The translations under genes were made by a program, and so were the position numbers. Of a stretch of 64,000 nucleotides of DNA, positions 27,616 to 38,700 are shown in pieces. The stretch is from the NCBI GenBank assembly GCA_022360015.1, contig JAKSDQ010000071.1, positions 248,001 through 312,000 of the forward strand. The letters are read 5' to 3'. This stretch comes from Cytophagales bacterium (GTDB lineage Bacteria > Bacteroidota > Bacteroidia > Cytophagales > Cyclobacteriaceae). Each line of letters opens with the position of its first letter. Position 1 is the stretch's first letter. The notes below the pieces were generated by a model. It ran no database searches. It saw only the letters and a list, made by a program, of their open reading frames with translations, and had not been told where the DNA came from.

Positions 27616-27757
27616 ATGTTTCCCCTGAGTTCCTCCGACCAGTTTTATCTGTATAATGATCCTTGCGATCTGCCGATGGGTTTTGACAGCCTGTGCAGGG
27701 ATCGGATCAAGCTACTGCTCCGGGAGCACAGTTTTGCAATAGTCGCAAAACATTTGC
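27616..27757 (+). pseudogene. IS66-type TnpB (orf2) remnant with internal deletion
   Basis: The frame starts MFPLSSSDQFYLYNDPCDLP then MGFDSLC, the classic N-terminus of IS66 TnpB (YLY, then D/M, then FDGLC). It continues directly with RDRIKLLLREHSFAIVAKHL, which corresponds to the family's later RDRIKLLxWExxGFxxxxKRL segment. The roughly 30 residues normally between these blocks are missing. No TnpC transposase is present, and the downstream side is replaced by the sulfatase gene, so the element is dead. Confidence 0.7.
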
Positions 27758-27775
27758 GTAATGTTCGTGCTGTTT

Positions 27776-29281
27776 TTAAAAATCCCCTCTGGCAGACCGG
27801 ATTATATTCCTGTTATCCAGCCAGTTATCTCTGTACCAGGTGACTTTTTTAAATTCATCTCCCAAATCCTTCATTTTTGTTTCCATGGCATCTTTCATGT
27901 TACGATGGATACCGGCATAAAACGGATCACCGATAAGGTTTTTTGTTTGCTGGGGATCTTGCCGGTTGTCGAAGAGGCATTCTTTCCCATCAATCAGGTA
28001 CCTGGCATAAGTAAACCGCTTATCCCTGATAGCGCGCCATTCGTGACCGTCACGCCACAAAAAGGTGTGTCCCATTCCCTGCATAAAGGCAAATGGCGGT
28101 TCGGGGCCGGGTTTTCCAAGGCATGTATGGCTCAGATCCATGCCCTCGACCTCACCGGGGGCCGTTAAACCGGCCAGTCCGAGCATGGTAGGCATCAGAT
28201 CGGGGGTATTGATGGTAGCTTCCGAGACCAATCCGGCCGGAATTTGACCCGGCCAGCGAATAAGCAGCGGTATCCGGGCAGCGCTCTCATAAAAAGTAAG
28301 CTTAAAGACCCTGCCGTTTTCACCAAACATCTCTCCGTGGTCGGAAGAGAAAATAACGATGGTGTTTTCATCTATTCCCAGTTCTTTGAGTTTAGCCATC
28401 AACCGTCCCATGTATTCATCCAGGCTGGTAACCATCGCATAATAGACGCGTTTCATCTCGGGAATTTCCTTCATCCAGTATTTCTCCCACCTCTCAGGGT
28501 TGGTATTTCTGTCCATGTAAGGATCGGGCGTATCCTGAAAATTATCAGGTAACTTAAATGAGGTATCTTTAAACATTTCATAATACTTCTCCGGAACATT
28601 GTCTTTGCTCCAGGGGTCATGTGGAACACCAACGCTGAGAAACAAGGCAAACGGATCATCTGTGCCGGATTGCTCCTCTATAAAGTCCATAGCCATATCA
28701 AATTGTGCCTCGGGCTCATAAGGCTTATCATAGGTGTGCCTTACCGTATCATCTCTGTAATAATAGCCTTTAAAATTCATATGGTTGAAATTATAGGCAG
28801 CCCAGTATCCATCAAAACCCATCCTGTAAGGCCCCGGAGGCGTGTAAGCTGTTTCCAGTTGGCCATGACGCCCGGCGATGTTGGCCCACAAATGCCATTT
28901 GCCAATGTAGCCGGTTTTATAGCCATTTTCTGTCAGGACATGCGCAATGGTTTTCTGATTAGGATTGAGCCGGAGTTCATTGATTACCATCCCTGTGCTC
29001 GAGGAATACTTACCGGTAATCAACGAAGCCCGGTGTGGCGCACAAACCGGACTGATCGAAACACAATTGGAAAAGTTAATACCCTCATTGGCCATACGAT
29101 CCAGGTTAGGGGTAATGGCTTTATAATTGCCCGCATACCCCATCATATCATACCTCAACTGATCGGCCATTACATAGATGATATTGGGCTTTGGAGGACT
29201 TTTCGCCTCTTCAGATAAGTGGTTTTGGCATCCAAAAAATGTCAGGATAAGCAGCAAGGCCAGCGTTGATTTTTGTATCAT
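27776..29281 (-). CDS. Family S1 sulfatase, lipoprotein
   Basis: Predicted to hydrolyse sulfate esters on a polysaccharide, at the cell surface or in the periplasm. The 501 residues have a lipobox Cys18 (LTFFGC), the N-terminal metal region NIIYVMADQLRYDMMGY, and the formylglycine site C80-APHRASLITGKY (CxPxR type). The second metal motif is IVIFSSDHGEMFGENG. The Cys must be converted to formylglycine by a maturase not in this window. It is the last gene of the PUL, 73 bp after the preceding sulfatase. Confidence 0.92.
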   Translation of the reverse strand: MIQKSTLALLLILTFFGCQNHLSEEAKSPPKPNIIYVMADQLRYDMMGYAGNYKAITPNLDRMANEGINFSNCVSISPVCAPHRASLITGKYSSSTGMVINELRLNPNQKTIAHVLTENGYKTGYIGKWHLWANIAGRHGQLETAYTPPGPYRMGFDGYWAAYNFNHMNFKGYYYRDDTVRHTYDKPYEPEAQFDMAMDFIEEQSGTDDPFALFLSVGVPHDPWSKDNVPEKYYEMFKDTSFKLPDNFQDTPDPYMDRNTNPERWEKYWMKEIPEMKRVYYAMVTSLDEYMGRLMAKLKELGIDENTIVIFSSDHGEMFGENGRVFKLTFYESAARIPLLIRWPGQIPAGLVSEATINTPDLMPTMLGLAGLTAPGEVEGMDLSHTCLGKPGPEPPFAFMQGMGHTFLWRDGHEWRAIRDKRFTYARYLIDGKECLFDNRQDPQQTKNLIGDPFYAGIHRNMKDAMETKMKDLGDEFKKVTWYRDNWLDNRNIIRSARGDF

Positions 29282-29354
29282 AATGTTATCTTTTTCTATA
29301 ATTATTCATTACTTGAATTTCGGACCGATGACTAAAATGTTTCTTTGAAAATTA

Positions 29355-31010
29355 TCAGTTTGGTTTTTTTTCCTTTCCTTTTTTAGGATAAACATGGGTT
29401 CGCCATGCCCATTCCTCCCAATCCCTTTGCAACGCCTCCGCCATTTCCGGATATTCGGCTGCAAGGTCCTTTTGCTCGATAGGGTCATCTTTTAAATTGA
29501 ACAATTCCCACTGCTTTTTACCTCTTGTGAAAACCAGTTTCCAATTACCGTTTCTAACGGCCTTGTTCCCTCCGTGTTCCCAAAACATTTTTCTTTCCCG
29601 CAGTTCATCCCCGTTCCGAATAACAGGCAGAAGGCTTTGCCCCTCCGGGGGAAGAATATCATGTTCATGATATTTTAAAGGATAATCTGCGCCGGATACA
29701 TCCAGGCAGGTAGCCATTATATCGGGCAAATAACCCGGCTGGTTTAAAATTTCATTTTTCAGTTTTGTTCCTTCCGGCCAATGTACCACCAGCGGTGTGG
29801 CGATACCTCCCTGTAAAGTATAATGTTTGTACTTCCGAAAGGGGGTATTTTGCAAATTGGCCCATGATTTACCCACGCTTTGAAAAGTATTTTCTGCCCC
29901 CGGCATCACAGTGGGTGTGTTGGAAACAAGCACCGAATCACCGTCTTTGGTGTACCGGCCACCCATTAAACGCTGCAAAAAATTATACCAGCGCATGGTA
30001 ATTTTTTCTGCGCAGCCACCATTGTCCGATAAAAACATGATCAGGGTATTGTCTTTCAGGCCGGTACGCTCCAGGGCAGCCACAATCCGGCCTACAGCCA
30101 GATCCATATGATACATTTGCGCAGCATATACTTCCATTCTCCTCAATTCCCACTCCTTGTGTTCCTCATCCTGCCACGCAGGAATAGATGGATCCCGTTG
30201 GGATAGTTTAAACCGGTCATCGACTATTCCCAGCTCCAGCATACGCCGGAAACGTTGATCCCTCAGCACGTCCCATCCCTCATTGAATTTTCCTTTAAAT
30301 TTTTGAATAGAAGAATCCGGGGCATGTAATGGGAAATGTGGCGCAGTGAAAGCCACATAAAAGAAAAATGGGTTATCCCGACCGGAAGCCACATGCTCTT
30401 CAATGAATTTTTGGGTGTATCTGCCAATTTGATCCGTGTAATAAAAGCCATCTTCCACTTCTATCTGCTCATTACCGAGCAACAGTTCATTTGGTCTGAA
30501 GAAGTTTCCACCTCCTTCCAACGTGCCGAAATACCGGTCAAACCCACGTTGAACCGGCCAGTTTCTTCGGTTTTTCCGGTCTCCGGTCAGGTGCCATTTC
30601 CCTGTCATGTAGGTACTGTAACCCGCCGTTTTCAACGCTTCCGCTATTGTGACACATTCAAAGGAAATTTCGCCCTGATAACCCGGATATATGGTGCTGT
30701 TTCCGGTCATTCCACCAAGTCCGGTTTGATGTGGATGAAGGCCTGTCATCAATGAAGCCCGGGAGGGACAGCACCTGGCGGTGTTGTAAAACTGTGTGAA
30801 CCTGATGCCATTCTCAGCAAGGCCATCGATATTGGGTGTACTTATTTCTCCACCATAACAACTCAAATCGGAATACCCCATATCATCGGTCATGATAAGC
30901 AGTATATTTGGCTTTTGGATTTTTTTGGGAGAACAGCAACAGCAAAACATCAGTACCTTAATAGCTACCGCAATAGTAATTAATCGCGATTTATGATCTT
31001 TGCTACTCAT
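29355..31010 (-). CDS. Arylsulfatase-type S1 sulfatase
   Basis: 551 residues from ATG 31010, which overlaps the upstream sulfatase stop by 8 bp (ATGAGTAG). An in-frame ATG at 31034 is possible. The N-terminus contains four consecutive Cys after a hydrophobic stretch (KVLMFCCCC), a likely lipoprotein anchor. The catalytic site is ARCCPSRASLMTG, with the first Cys as the formylglycine precursor, and the metal site is PNILLIMTDDMGYSDLSCYG. It is close in sequence to the sulfatase at 41258, probably an internal duplication within the PUL. Confidence 0.92.
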   Translation of the reverse strand: MSSKDHKSRLITIAVAIKVLMFCCCCSPKKIQKPNILLIMTDDMGYSDLSCYGGEISTPNIDGLAENGIRFTQFYNTARCCPSRASLMTGLHPHQTGLGGMTGNSTIYPGYQGEISFECVTIAEALKTAGYSTYMTGKWHLTGDRKNRRNWPVQRGFDRYFGTLEGGGNFFRPNELLLGNEQIEVEDGFYYTDQIGRYTQKFIEEHVASGRDNPFFFYVAFTAPHFPLHAPDSSIQKFKGKFNEGWDVLRDQRFRRMLELGIVDDRFKLSQRDPSIPAWQDEEHKEWELRRMEVYAAQMYHMDLAVGRIVAALERTGLKDNTLIMFLSDNGGCAEKITMRWYNFLQRLMGGRYTKDGDSVLVSNTPTVMPGAENTFQSVGKSWANLQNTPFRKYKHYTLQGGIATPLVVHWPEGTKLKNEILNQPGYLPDIMATCLDVSGADYPLKYHEHDILPPEGQSLLPVIRNGDELRERKMFWEHGGNKAVRNGNWKLVFTRGKKQWELFNLKDDPIEQKDLAAEYPEMAEALQRDWEEWAWRTHVYPKKGKEKKPN

Positions 31011-32643
31011 AACCTGGTTCATATATTCCGGCATTTTTTAAAACTTTTACAGCGTGCCCCCCGGTTTTGCCAGGCCGGTCCCGATCAACCCGGGTCAGCC
31101 TCATGTACTCATTCAAATATCTTTTTCTATATTTTGCGATTTCGAGTGAATCCCCGAGTTCAAGGCTCCAGGAAAACGGATCGTCGCTTACCTGACTGCC
31201 CCGGGCCTTTGATTTCCTCCAACTGACCAGCTTATATTTCAATGCTTCTATCACCTGTTGATATTGGGCGGTTTCAGCCAGGTTATCATGGCACGTAGGG
31301 TCGCTTTTAAGGTCATACAAGTCCGTTTCCTTCGAGATATGATGAATGCCCATCAACCAGTTATCATCCATAATAGAAGTCACCAGCGCACTTTCAATGA
31401 CTACGAAGTCATTTACAACAGCCTCCGGGTCACGGAACATTTCAACTATACTTTCTCCCTCAGTAGCCATCGGATTTTGCTGACCAGCCAGTTCCATAAA
31501 TGTAGCATATACATCAGCATGTGATGTGAAATGCCTGCGGATTCCCGGCTTCACAAACCCGGGGAACCAAACGACAAATGGTACCAGGGACTGGGTGGGG
31601 AAATGCGCGCCTTTATGAAGCATTTCATTATCGAAGAGGGCACTGCCATGATCTGAGGTGAAAATTATCATCGTGTTTTCCAATAGGCCTCTCCCTTCAA
31701 GTGCTGTTATCACTTCAGAGATCAACTCATCGATATAGGTCAGGCTTCCATAATGGGCAGCACGCAATTCGTGGCGCATTTTATCTTTTTCAAGCGGCGG
31801 CAGGCTGTCATAATATTCAAACAGGTCGCCTCCGTATCCATACCGGTGCCTGGAGAAATCTATGGGCTTGGCGGCAAGCTCCCCTTTTACAAAATCACCA
31901 TTCGGCAGGTTGTCCATGTTGCGGTAAACCGCTGTCAGCCTGCCGGGCGCATTCCATGGGTTGTGAGGGCCAGTAAAAGATACCCACATAAACCAGGAGC
32001 TGTCTTGTTTCAGTATGCCATTTCTAATGGCCTCGATAGTTTTATGCGCGACAAAAGCATCGGGGTGGAGGTCTTCGTCCAGTGGCCAGTCAAAAAAACT
32101 TTGGCCCCTGGGCACTTTCCTATCTCCTTTCAGATTTTTAATGTCTTTTCTGCTCGACCCCCTCTCTTCCAGATATCGCTCATAGTCATCATCCCTGTAA
32201 TGCCTGTCTTTGCCCTCCTGGGTGATCCTGTGATCGTAGTCATAGTCGGCCTTGAAAGGTGAAAAATGCATTTTGCCAATTCCTACGGTCTTATAGCCCA
32301 GCTTTTTCAGATCAGTGATCAAAAATGGTTTTCCCTCTTTTTTAACAGAGATACCGGTATTGTCCCACAATGAATGTGAATGAGGATAACTGCCTGTAAC
32401 GATCGTTGCCCTTGCCGGCATGCAAATAGGGCTAACACAGGAATGCCTGATAAAAACCGCTCCTTCCCGGCTTAATCGGTCAATAGTAGGCATTTTTAAA
32501 AACGGGGAGCCAGCCATGGGAACATCGACCCCCCGGGTGTAATCGGTCGTGATAAAAAGAATATTCGGCTTATTTGCCTCTTTTTTCTGACACGAAGTAG
32601 CCAGCAATAGTAACACCGATTTTATCAGAAAAGCACGCATCAT
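31003..32643 (-). CDS. Family S1 sulfatase, lipoprotein
   Basis: 546 residues from ATG 32643, giving the lipoprotein signal MMRAFLIKSVLLLLATSC. A start at 32724 would put an unlikely 27-residue basic extension before it. The catalytic site is SPICMPARATIVTG (CxPxR), and the second metal motif is MIIFTSDHGSALFD. The first metal region reads LFITTDYTRGVDV, with a single Asp where many sulfatases have DD or DQ. The stop overlaps the next sulfatase start, so translation is coupled. Confidence 0.9.
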   Translation of the reverse strand: MMRAFLIKSVLLLLATSCQKKEANKPNILFITTDYTRGVDVPMAGSPFLKMPTIDRLSREGAVFIRHSCVSPICMPARATIVTGSYPHSHSLWDNTGISVKKEGKPFLITDLKKLGYKTVGIGKMHFSPFKADYDYDHRITQEGKDRHYRDDDYERYLEERGSSRKDIKNLKGDRKVPRGQSFFDWPLDEDLHPDAFVAHKTIEAIRNGILKQDSSWFMWVSFTGPHNPWNAPGRLTAVYRNMDNLPNGDFVKGELAAKPIDFSRHRYGYGGDLFEYYDSLPPLEKDKMRHELRAAHYGSLTYIDELISEVITALEGRGLLENTMIIFTSDHGSALFDNEMLHKGAHFPTQSLVPFVVWFPGFVKPGIRRHFTSHADVYATFMELAGQQNPMATEGESIVEMFRDPEAVVNDFVVIESALVTSIMDDNWLMGIHHISKETDLYDLKSDPTCHDNLAETAQYQQVIEALKYKLVSWRKSKARGSQVSDDPFSWSLELGDSLEIAKYRKRYLNEYMRLTRVDRDRPGKTGGHAVKVLKNAGIYEPGYE

Positions 32644-32790
32644 GACCCTGCACCGCTGCTTTTTCCCGAACATGTGGCGTTCATCATGAAACAACCACCC
32701 CGATTTTCTAAAACTGATGGCCATATTTTAATAAGTTTTCAAATTCTTTTGTGAAATTTTTAGGTTTCGAAAATTCAATTTTATCATGGT

Positions 32791-34305
32791 TTACTTTTCC
32801 ACAAGCATGAGGGCTTCTTTCAAATCTTTGAATTTCCTGCCCGGATCCTTTGCCTCGTCATACCTGGCATTAACCCGCGGCATACCGGCATCAATTTCCT
32901 TCAGGTAGTCCTGCATAGCCTGGTGTAACACTTCCACAACATGAGGATGTTCACGATTCAGCGGCTTGTTTTCACCAATGTCTTCTTTGATGTTGTATAA
33001 GCGCAGCTCCCCGGTTTCATAAAATTTATGCAGCTTATAATCCCCTCTAAAGATGACAGTAGAGGGGTGTGAACCTTTGCTTAGCACGTAACGGGGCCAA
33101 TGGAACACCAGAAAATCATGTGGACGGGATACCTGTCCGTTTCCTGCGTTTTTCAGGATGTTGCAAAGACTTCCTCCCTCGATCTCCGGAGAAATGGCTT
33201 TGATCCCTAACCACTCGGCAATGGTAGGGTAAAGATCATAGCCAACGACCCTTTCACGGCTCAAGGTACCTCCCTTAACGCCTGGCCCGGCAATGAGGAA
33301 AGGCGATCTGATGCCGCCCTCCCATAAGGTAGCTTTCCACCCACGCAATGGCCCGTTTGTATTAGCAGGGTTTAACCCTGGAAAGCTACCATTGTCTGCC
33401 AGATAGATGATGTATGTGTTATCCGAGATACCCAGCTCCTTTACTTTATCCATAATCATGCCTACCCCTGTATCCAGATCGTAGGTCATGGCGGCATGGG
33501 CAGCATGGTCGTGTCTGGTCCCTCCGGGAGATTCTTCAAAAGTCTTTAAGGTAGATGGCAGGTTTTCGATGTACTTGTGGGTGGCATAATGGGCCAACAT
33601 CATAAAAAATGGCTTGTTTTTCTCTACATTTTCTTCGATCCAGGAAATTCCCCGCCGGGTGATACCAAATATATCCTTGGGGTTTTGGGGATATTTCCTG
33701 TTTCCCTCGCCGTTTCCTGTTGAGCCGTCGCTTACATCGTAGCCGTGATTTTCAGGACCGCCTCCTTTCATATGCCATTTGCCGAAGTGTGCCGTGGCAT
33801 ATTCAGGCCTGTGCTGTTTAATTAATTCGGCGATCGTCACCTCATTATCAACCAAACCGTTAATGTGCCTTGGCCTGATCAGGCGGTTGGTGGTATTTTC
33901 ATTGCCACCTACCCGGCCTATTATATCAGTAAAATGCAATTTCGCCGGGCTTTTGCCTGTTTGAATGCTGGCCCTGCTGGGTGAACAATTGGGATGCGGT
34001 GCATATCCTTGCACAAATCGCATCCCCGCTTCTGCCAGTTTTTCGAGGTTGGGTGTCCGGTTAAAATCACTGGCTGATTCGGGTATTTGATCATCCATCA
34101 ACACAGAGGTGGCACCCCAACCCTGATCATCTACCAGGATGAGTATGACATTGGGGCCGGTTGCCGCTTTCGCCGGGCCGGGTAACCTGGTCCCGGATAT
34201 CACACTTTCGCCCGCCATCCTGTGCCAGGAGCATATTCCCAAAAAACAGGACATGTATATAATCCATGAAGGTATAATCATCGCGCCGATTTTAAAAAAT
34301 TCCAT
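32791..34305 (-). CDS. Family S1 sulfatase
   Basis: 504 residues from ATG 34305, overlapping the SusD gene by 14 bp; 34335 is an alternative start. The N-terminus is hydrophobic with a possible signal (PSWIIYMSCFLGICSW). Metal site NVILILVDDQGWGATS, catalytic site C107-SPSRASIQTGKSP, and second site TYIIYLADNGSFPG with the nearby RGWKATLWEGGIRSPF, as in N-acetylgalactosamine/iduronate-type S1 enzymes. Coupling to susD supports a role in the PUL. Confidence 0.92.
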   Translation of the reverse strand: MEFFKIGAMIIPSWIIYMSCFLGICSWHRMAGESVISGTRLPGPAKAATGPNVILILVDDQGWGATSVLMDDQIPESASDFNRTPNLEKLAEAGMRFVQGYAPHPNCSPSRASIQTGKSPAKLHFTDIIGRVGGNENTTNRLIRPRHINGLVDNEVTIAELIKQHRPEYATAHFGKWHMKGGGPENHGYDVSDGSTGNGEGNRKYPQNPKDIFGITRRGISWIEENVEKNKPFFMMLAHYATHKYIENLPSTLKTFEESPGGTRHDHAAHAAMTYDLDTGVGMIMDKVKELGISDNTYIIYLADNGSFPGLNPANTNGPLRGWKATLWEGGIRSPFLIAGPGVKGGTLSRERVVGYDLYPTIAEWLGIKAISPEIEGGSLCNILKNAGNGQVSRPHDFLVFHWPRYVLSKGSHPSTVIFRGDYKLHKFYETGELRLYNIKEDIGENKPLNREHPHVVEVLHQAMQDYLKEIDAGMPRVNARYDEAKDPGRKFKDLKEALMLVEK

Positions 34306-35737
34306 CCAGTGGATTTTGCACTGAAATTCCGCCAAAATTCATCTCATCATCCGGTATTTGCATGATAAACCGGTAAGATCTGGCAGGGATGTTAACCGGG
34401 TCCCTGGCATCTCCTGCTTTCACAAGATCCAACTGATTTCGCAGTAAATCCCAGAAAACGAGGCCTTCAGAGTAAAGATCTTTTCGTTTTTCTATCCAGA
34501 TCGCTTCCAGCAATGCTGCCTGATCGGTGGTATTTGTAGGGTTTTCAACCAACCGGGCATTTTGCAATTCATTTAACAATGCCAAAGCCTGCGCTTCATT
34601 ACCATCTTGTCTTGCCAGCGCTTCTGCCTCAATGAGAAGCATTTCCGCTGCGCGCATCACAATCATGTCCCCCAAAAAGTTCGAGCCATCATCCCTGAAT
34701 TTATCCGAAGCCCATCCCGAATTTATCTCACCGGCAGATTTGAACCAAAACTGATTTCTCGCATCCGTGTCATCAAACAGGTCAACAAAGCTTTCATTGA
34801 CCCTCAGCGTTTCAGCTCCGAAAACTGTGCCCGCAGGCCGATGGTCATTGATGTTCCACCTGGAAAAAAGGTTTGTGGTCTGGATGTTATCATTTTCCGT
34901 TTGTCGGAATCCCCAGATCCATTCGTCGTTGGCTTCATCGAATCCTGACTGGTACTGTTCCGGTGTCATGAGTGTGTAACCATTTCTGGCAGCATTGGCA
35001 TGGCTAGCGGCTTCGCCCCAATTTTCCATGGTCATGTAAACCTGGGCCAAAATACCATTCACTACATCCTTATTGATAAATTCAATGCCGGGGCGCGACC
35101 AGTTTTCCAATTCGACCAGGGCACCATTCAGATCTTCCAAAATTCTTGCATATACATCACTGACAAGCGCCCTGTCATTTTGTTCCCTGTCGGGAGTGGC
35201 CCGGTCCAGATAGATGGGCACACCGGGCTCATCGCTGGCAATGCTGTATGTTTGCTGGAAATACCTGACCAAATTAAAATATGCATACCCCCTGATGGCA
35301 AGTGTCTGGCCTTTGACAGAAGCCGCCAGTTCCGGCTGGCCGGAAAAATTATCCACTTCCGAGAGAATAATGTTACAATTATTGATCAGCCGGTAATGAT
35401 ATTCCCAGGTCTGGTTAGCAAAAGTACCGGCGGATTCTGTTCTCACCGACAAAAATATGCTGCTGAAATAAAAGCCATTCCCTATTTCCCTGACCCATAA
35501 ATCGGGGGAAGCGGTGAGATTATAAATTTGCATTCCGGCTATACCCGCATTCATTCCGTTTGGATCGGTCAACATAGATCTGTAAACACCGTTGAGTACA
35601 ACCTCCAGTCCCGATAAATTATCAAATAGCTGTTCTTCCGACACATTAACCGTTGGCTGTACATCCAGGTACTCCTTACAAGAAAAACCCAATAGCAATG
35701 AACCGGAAATAACACATAGATTAATTAACTTTTTCAT
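34292..35737 (-). CDS. SusD/RagB-type glycan-binding lipoprotein
   Basis: The surface lid protein that captures oligosaccharides for the SusC channel. 481 residues from ATG 35737 with lipobox LLLGFSC (Cys20), SusD-family N-terminal pattern EYLDVQPTVNVSEEQLF, NGVYRSM, the TPR-like helices with RGYAYFNLVRYFQQTYS, and the C-terminal RKDLYSEGLVFWDLLR. An upstream in-frame ATG at 35866 would add 43 residues before a perfect signal peptide. It lies 19 bp after susC. Confidence 0.95.
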   Translation of the reverse strand: MKKLINLCVISGSLLLGFSCKEYLDVQPTVNVSEEQLFDNLSGLEVVLNGVYRSMLTDPNGMNAGIAGMQIYNLTASPDLWVREIGNGFYFSSIFLSVRTESAGTFANQTWEYHYRLINNCNIILSEVDNFSGQPELAASVKGQTLAIRGYAYFNLVRYFQQTYSIASDEPGVPIYLDRATPDREQNDRALVSDVYARILEDLNGALVELENWSRPGIEFINKDVVNGILAQVYMTMENWGEAASHANAARNGYTLMTPEQYQSGFDEANDEWIWGFRQTENDNIQTTNLFSRWNINDHRPAGTVFGAETLRVNESFVDLFDDTDARNQFWFKSAGEINSGWASDKFRDDGSNFLGDMIVMRAAEMLLIEAEALARQDGNEAQALALLNELQNARLVENPTNTTDQAALLEAIWIEKRKDLYSEGLVFWDLLRNQLDLVKAGDARDPVNIPARSYRFIMQIPDDEMNFGGISVQNPLDGIF

Positions 35738-35756
35738 TTTCCCGAATTTTCGTGAG

Positions 35757-38700
35757 TTAAAATTGAAGATGAACACCGCCGGTAATTGTTTTTCTGATAC
35801 CCCAGTTATAGTCACTGGAACCATCAAAACCTGCAATTTCGGGGTCGGTACCACGATCTGCCGCATTTCCCCAGGTGAATGGGTTTTCAGCCTGCATGAA
35901 TACCCTCAGACTGGTCAACCCTATGTTGTCGGTAATTTGAGAGGGGAAGGTATAACCAAGGTTTACGGTCCGCAGTCTTAGAAAGTCATTATCGAACATG
36001 TACTGGTTGGAGCTGCGTCCATTGTCGGCAAAGTTTACATGAGAAGGTCTTGGAATGGTTGTATCGCGATTTTCAGGGGTCCAGTGATTATCCCTGTAAA
36101 AGTCGATCAATCCGAATGCATTTCTCATATTGATATTTTCCCGGAAAGCATTATCCAGCATAATGCCCCCTAAGCTGTAATAAAACATAAATGAAAGGTC
36201 AAATCCCCTGTATTTTATTGTACTCGATACACCTCCGAACAGGTCAGGGAGCGAGGACCCCTGAAAATCATGGTTAGGTTGGTTGTTGACCAGATTCCAG
36301 GTATTTGTCGGCGTTCTGCCGATCACATTTCCTTCATTATCGAATTCTTTCAGAAACCATGTATTATCGCCGGTTTCCGGGTCGACACCTGCCCAGGTAG
36401 GTGTCCAGTATTCAAAAATAGACCTGCCTTCAACCCATCTTCTTAAACCTACTAAAACTTCACGCTCAGGTAATTCAAGGATCTCGTTTTTATAGTGGGT
36501 TGCATTAACAGAAACAGTCCAGCTAAAATCCCTGTTATTGAACACGTCATAATGGAGATCAATTTCAAAACCTTTATTCTGAACTTCGGCGATGTTATCA
36601 TTGACCACAGTGATACCGAAAGATTGTGGCAGCGGCCGTTGAAATAACAGATCATCGGATGTTTTGATAAAGTATTCTATATTTCCATAAAATCTGTCAA
36701 AAAGCTCAAATTCGACACCGACATTCAACTGAATATTTTTTTCCCATCTAAGGTTGGGGGTCGGGAGCTTTTGCTCTATAGCGCCTGGATTTTCATAGAA
36801 GTTGTAAGAGAGGTCATACAAAGCCTGATAAGCATAAAGGGCGATTTGATTATTAAGCGAAGTTTGATCGTTGATAGCGACCTGATCATTACCGGTGGTT
36901 CCGTAGCTGGCCTTTAATTTGAGATTGTTGACAAAGATCGCATTATCCATAAAAGCTTCTTCTGACAATCTCCATCCTGCGCCCACAGACCAAAAATTAC
37001 CCCACCGGTTTTCCTCGGAAAATCTGGATGAACCATCGGTTCTGTAGCTGGCACTCAAATAAATTTTGTCACTGTAATCATATTCCAGGCGTGAAAAGGC
37101 ACTGACCAGGCGATAGTCCGTTTCGAATGAACTGGCTGTAGGTTCTGCAGAGCCCGCATCTAACTCAAAAAACCCGGGAACGGCAAATACCTGCTTGGTG
37201 CCTGAAAGCCGGTCACGATTCCAGGAAAATAATTCGTTTCCTGCCATAATTGTCAAACCATGCTCTCCAAAGCTTTTTTTATACTCCAGGAAACTGTTGA
37301 AAGTGTAAGCAAACCGGGCCAGGTTTCTTTTAAGGGCAAAACCCTCGGCCCTTTCAATTCCCTGCACCGGAGATATGTACTGATGCCTGTTAGATACGGT
37401 ATAATCAGTGATGATATTTGTCCGGAAATCCAATCCATCAATAATATTTACATGCAAACCGATTTTATTAATGATCTGATTTCTATTATTGATGTTAAAG
37501 GCATAAGCGTCCGGTTCCCCGGGAGCAATGGAAAAATCAAACGGATTAGCCCCACCGAAAAACCGCCTTCCCGAATAAGACTGAGCACCCCCTTTTTGTA
37601 AGGCCCTGTTGCCAAAGACATCGGTAAAAAACTCACCGGTTTCATGGTTAAATTCATAAGGATGTATCGGTGTTGGGACCGTCCTGATAAAGCGGGCAAA
37701 CTCACCCGGATTATTCTGGTCGGTCCGCAAATAAAATAACGAAGCCTCTAAACCGATTCGTTCGCTGAGCTTTGAATTGAGGTTAAGTCTGGTAGACCAT
37801 CGTCGAAAATCCTGGTTAAAATATTGACCTTTATCATGCAGATAAGAGGTTGAGGCAAATAAATTGGTATTTTCAGATAGCCCTGTGGCTAAATCAAAGG
37901 CATATTCCTGCCTCAGCTTGGGTTCGAAAATATCGTGCCAGTCATATTCATACAGTAGCTCGGCTTCAGGTTTTATTCTTCCATCCAGCCCCACCGGATC
38001 ATCCATGTTCCAATTGCTCCTGTACTGTCTGTCATCACCCAAAAAATTGGTGTGCGGCCTGGCTATAAAAAACCTGTCTGTCACCCTGTCGGAGGCATTT
38101 TGTCTGGCGGCATCATCAGACAAACCCCTTTGTAAATTATCATAATAAAAACCTTCCCAGACGGCCTCATACTGATCTGCCGCATCCAGTTTATCGGGGA
38201 GTGCTACGGCAAAGTCCGACGTCCCCCATGTAGCCCTGAAGTTGATCACGGTTTTGTTAGGCTTGCCAGACTTAGTGGTAATCAAAATCACCCCATTGGC
38301 GGCTCTGGACCCATAAAGGGAAGTGGATGCTGCATCTTTCAGGATTGAAATGCTTTCTATTTCGTTGGGGGCAATACTGCTTAATGGTGCCTCGTAAGGG
38401 CTCCCATTTACAATGATCAGGGGTTGATTGGATGAGCTTAAAGAACCGAAACCTCTGATTCGAATAGTGGCGTCAGCCCCGGGCTGACCTGTATTGGCAA
38501 GCACCTGGACCCCGGGACTTAAACCCTGTAAGGCGTTACTTATATTCGAAGAAGCAGCTTGTTGGATTTTTTCCGGCTCTATAAATGCCGCAGAACCGGT
38601 AAATGCAGATTTGTTTGTGGTACCATAGGCTACCACTACCACCTCTTCCAATTGCGTTAAATCAGGAAGCAATGTAATGTCTATTACTTTCCTGTTGCCT

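Noticed and set aside
30336-30755. 139-codon open frame on the plus strand within a sulfatase gene
   Set aside because: Shadow of the sulfatase; no independent coding signature.
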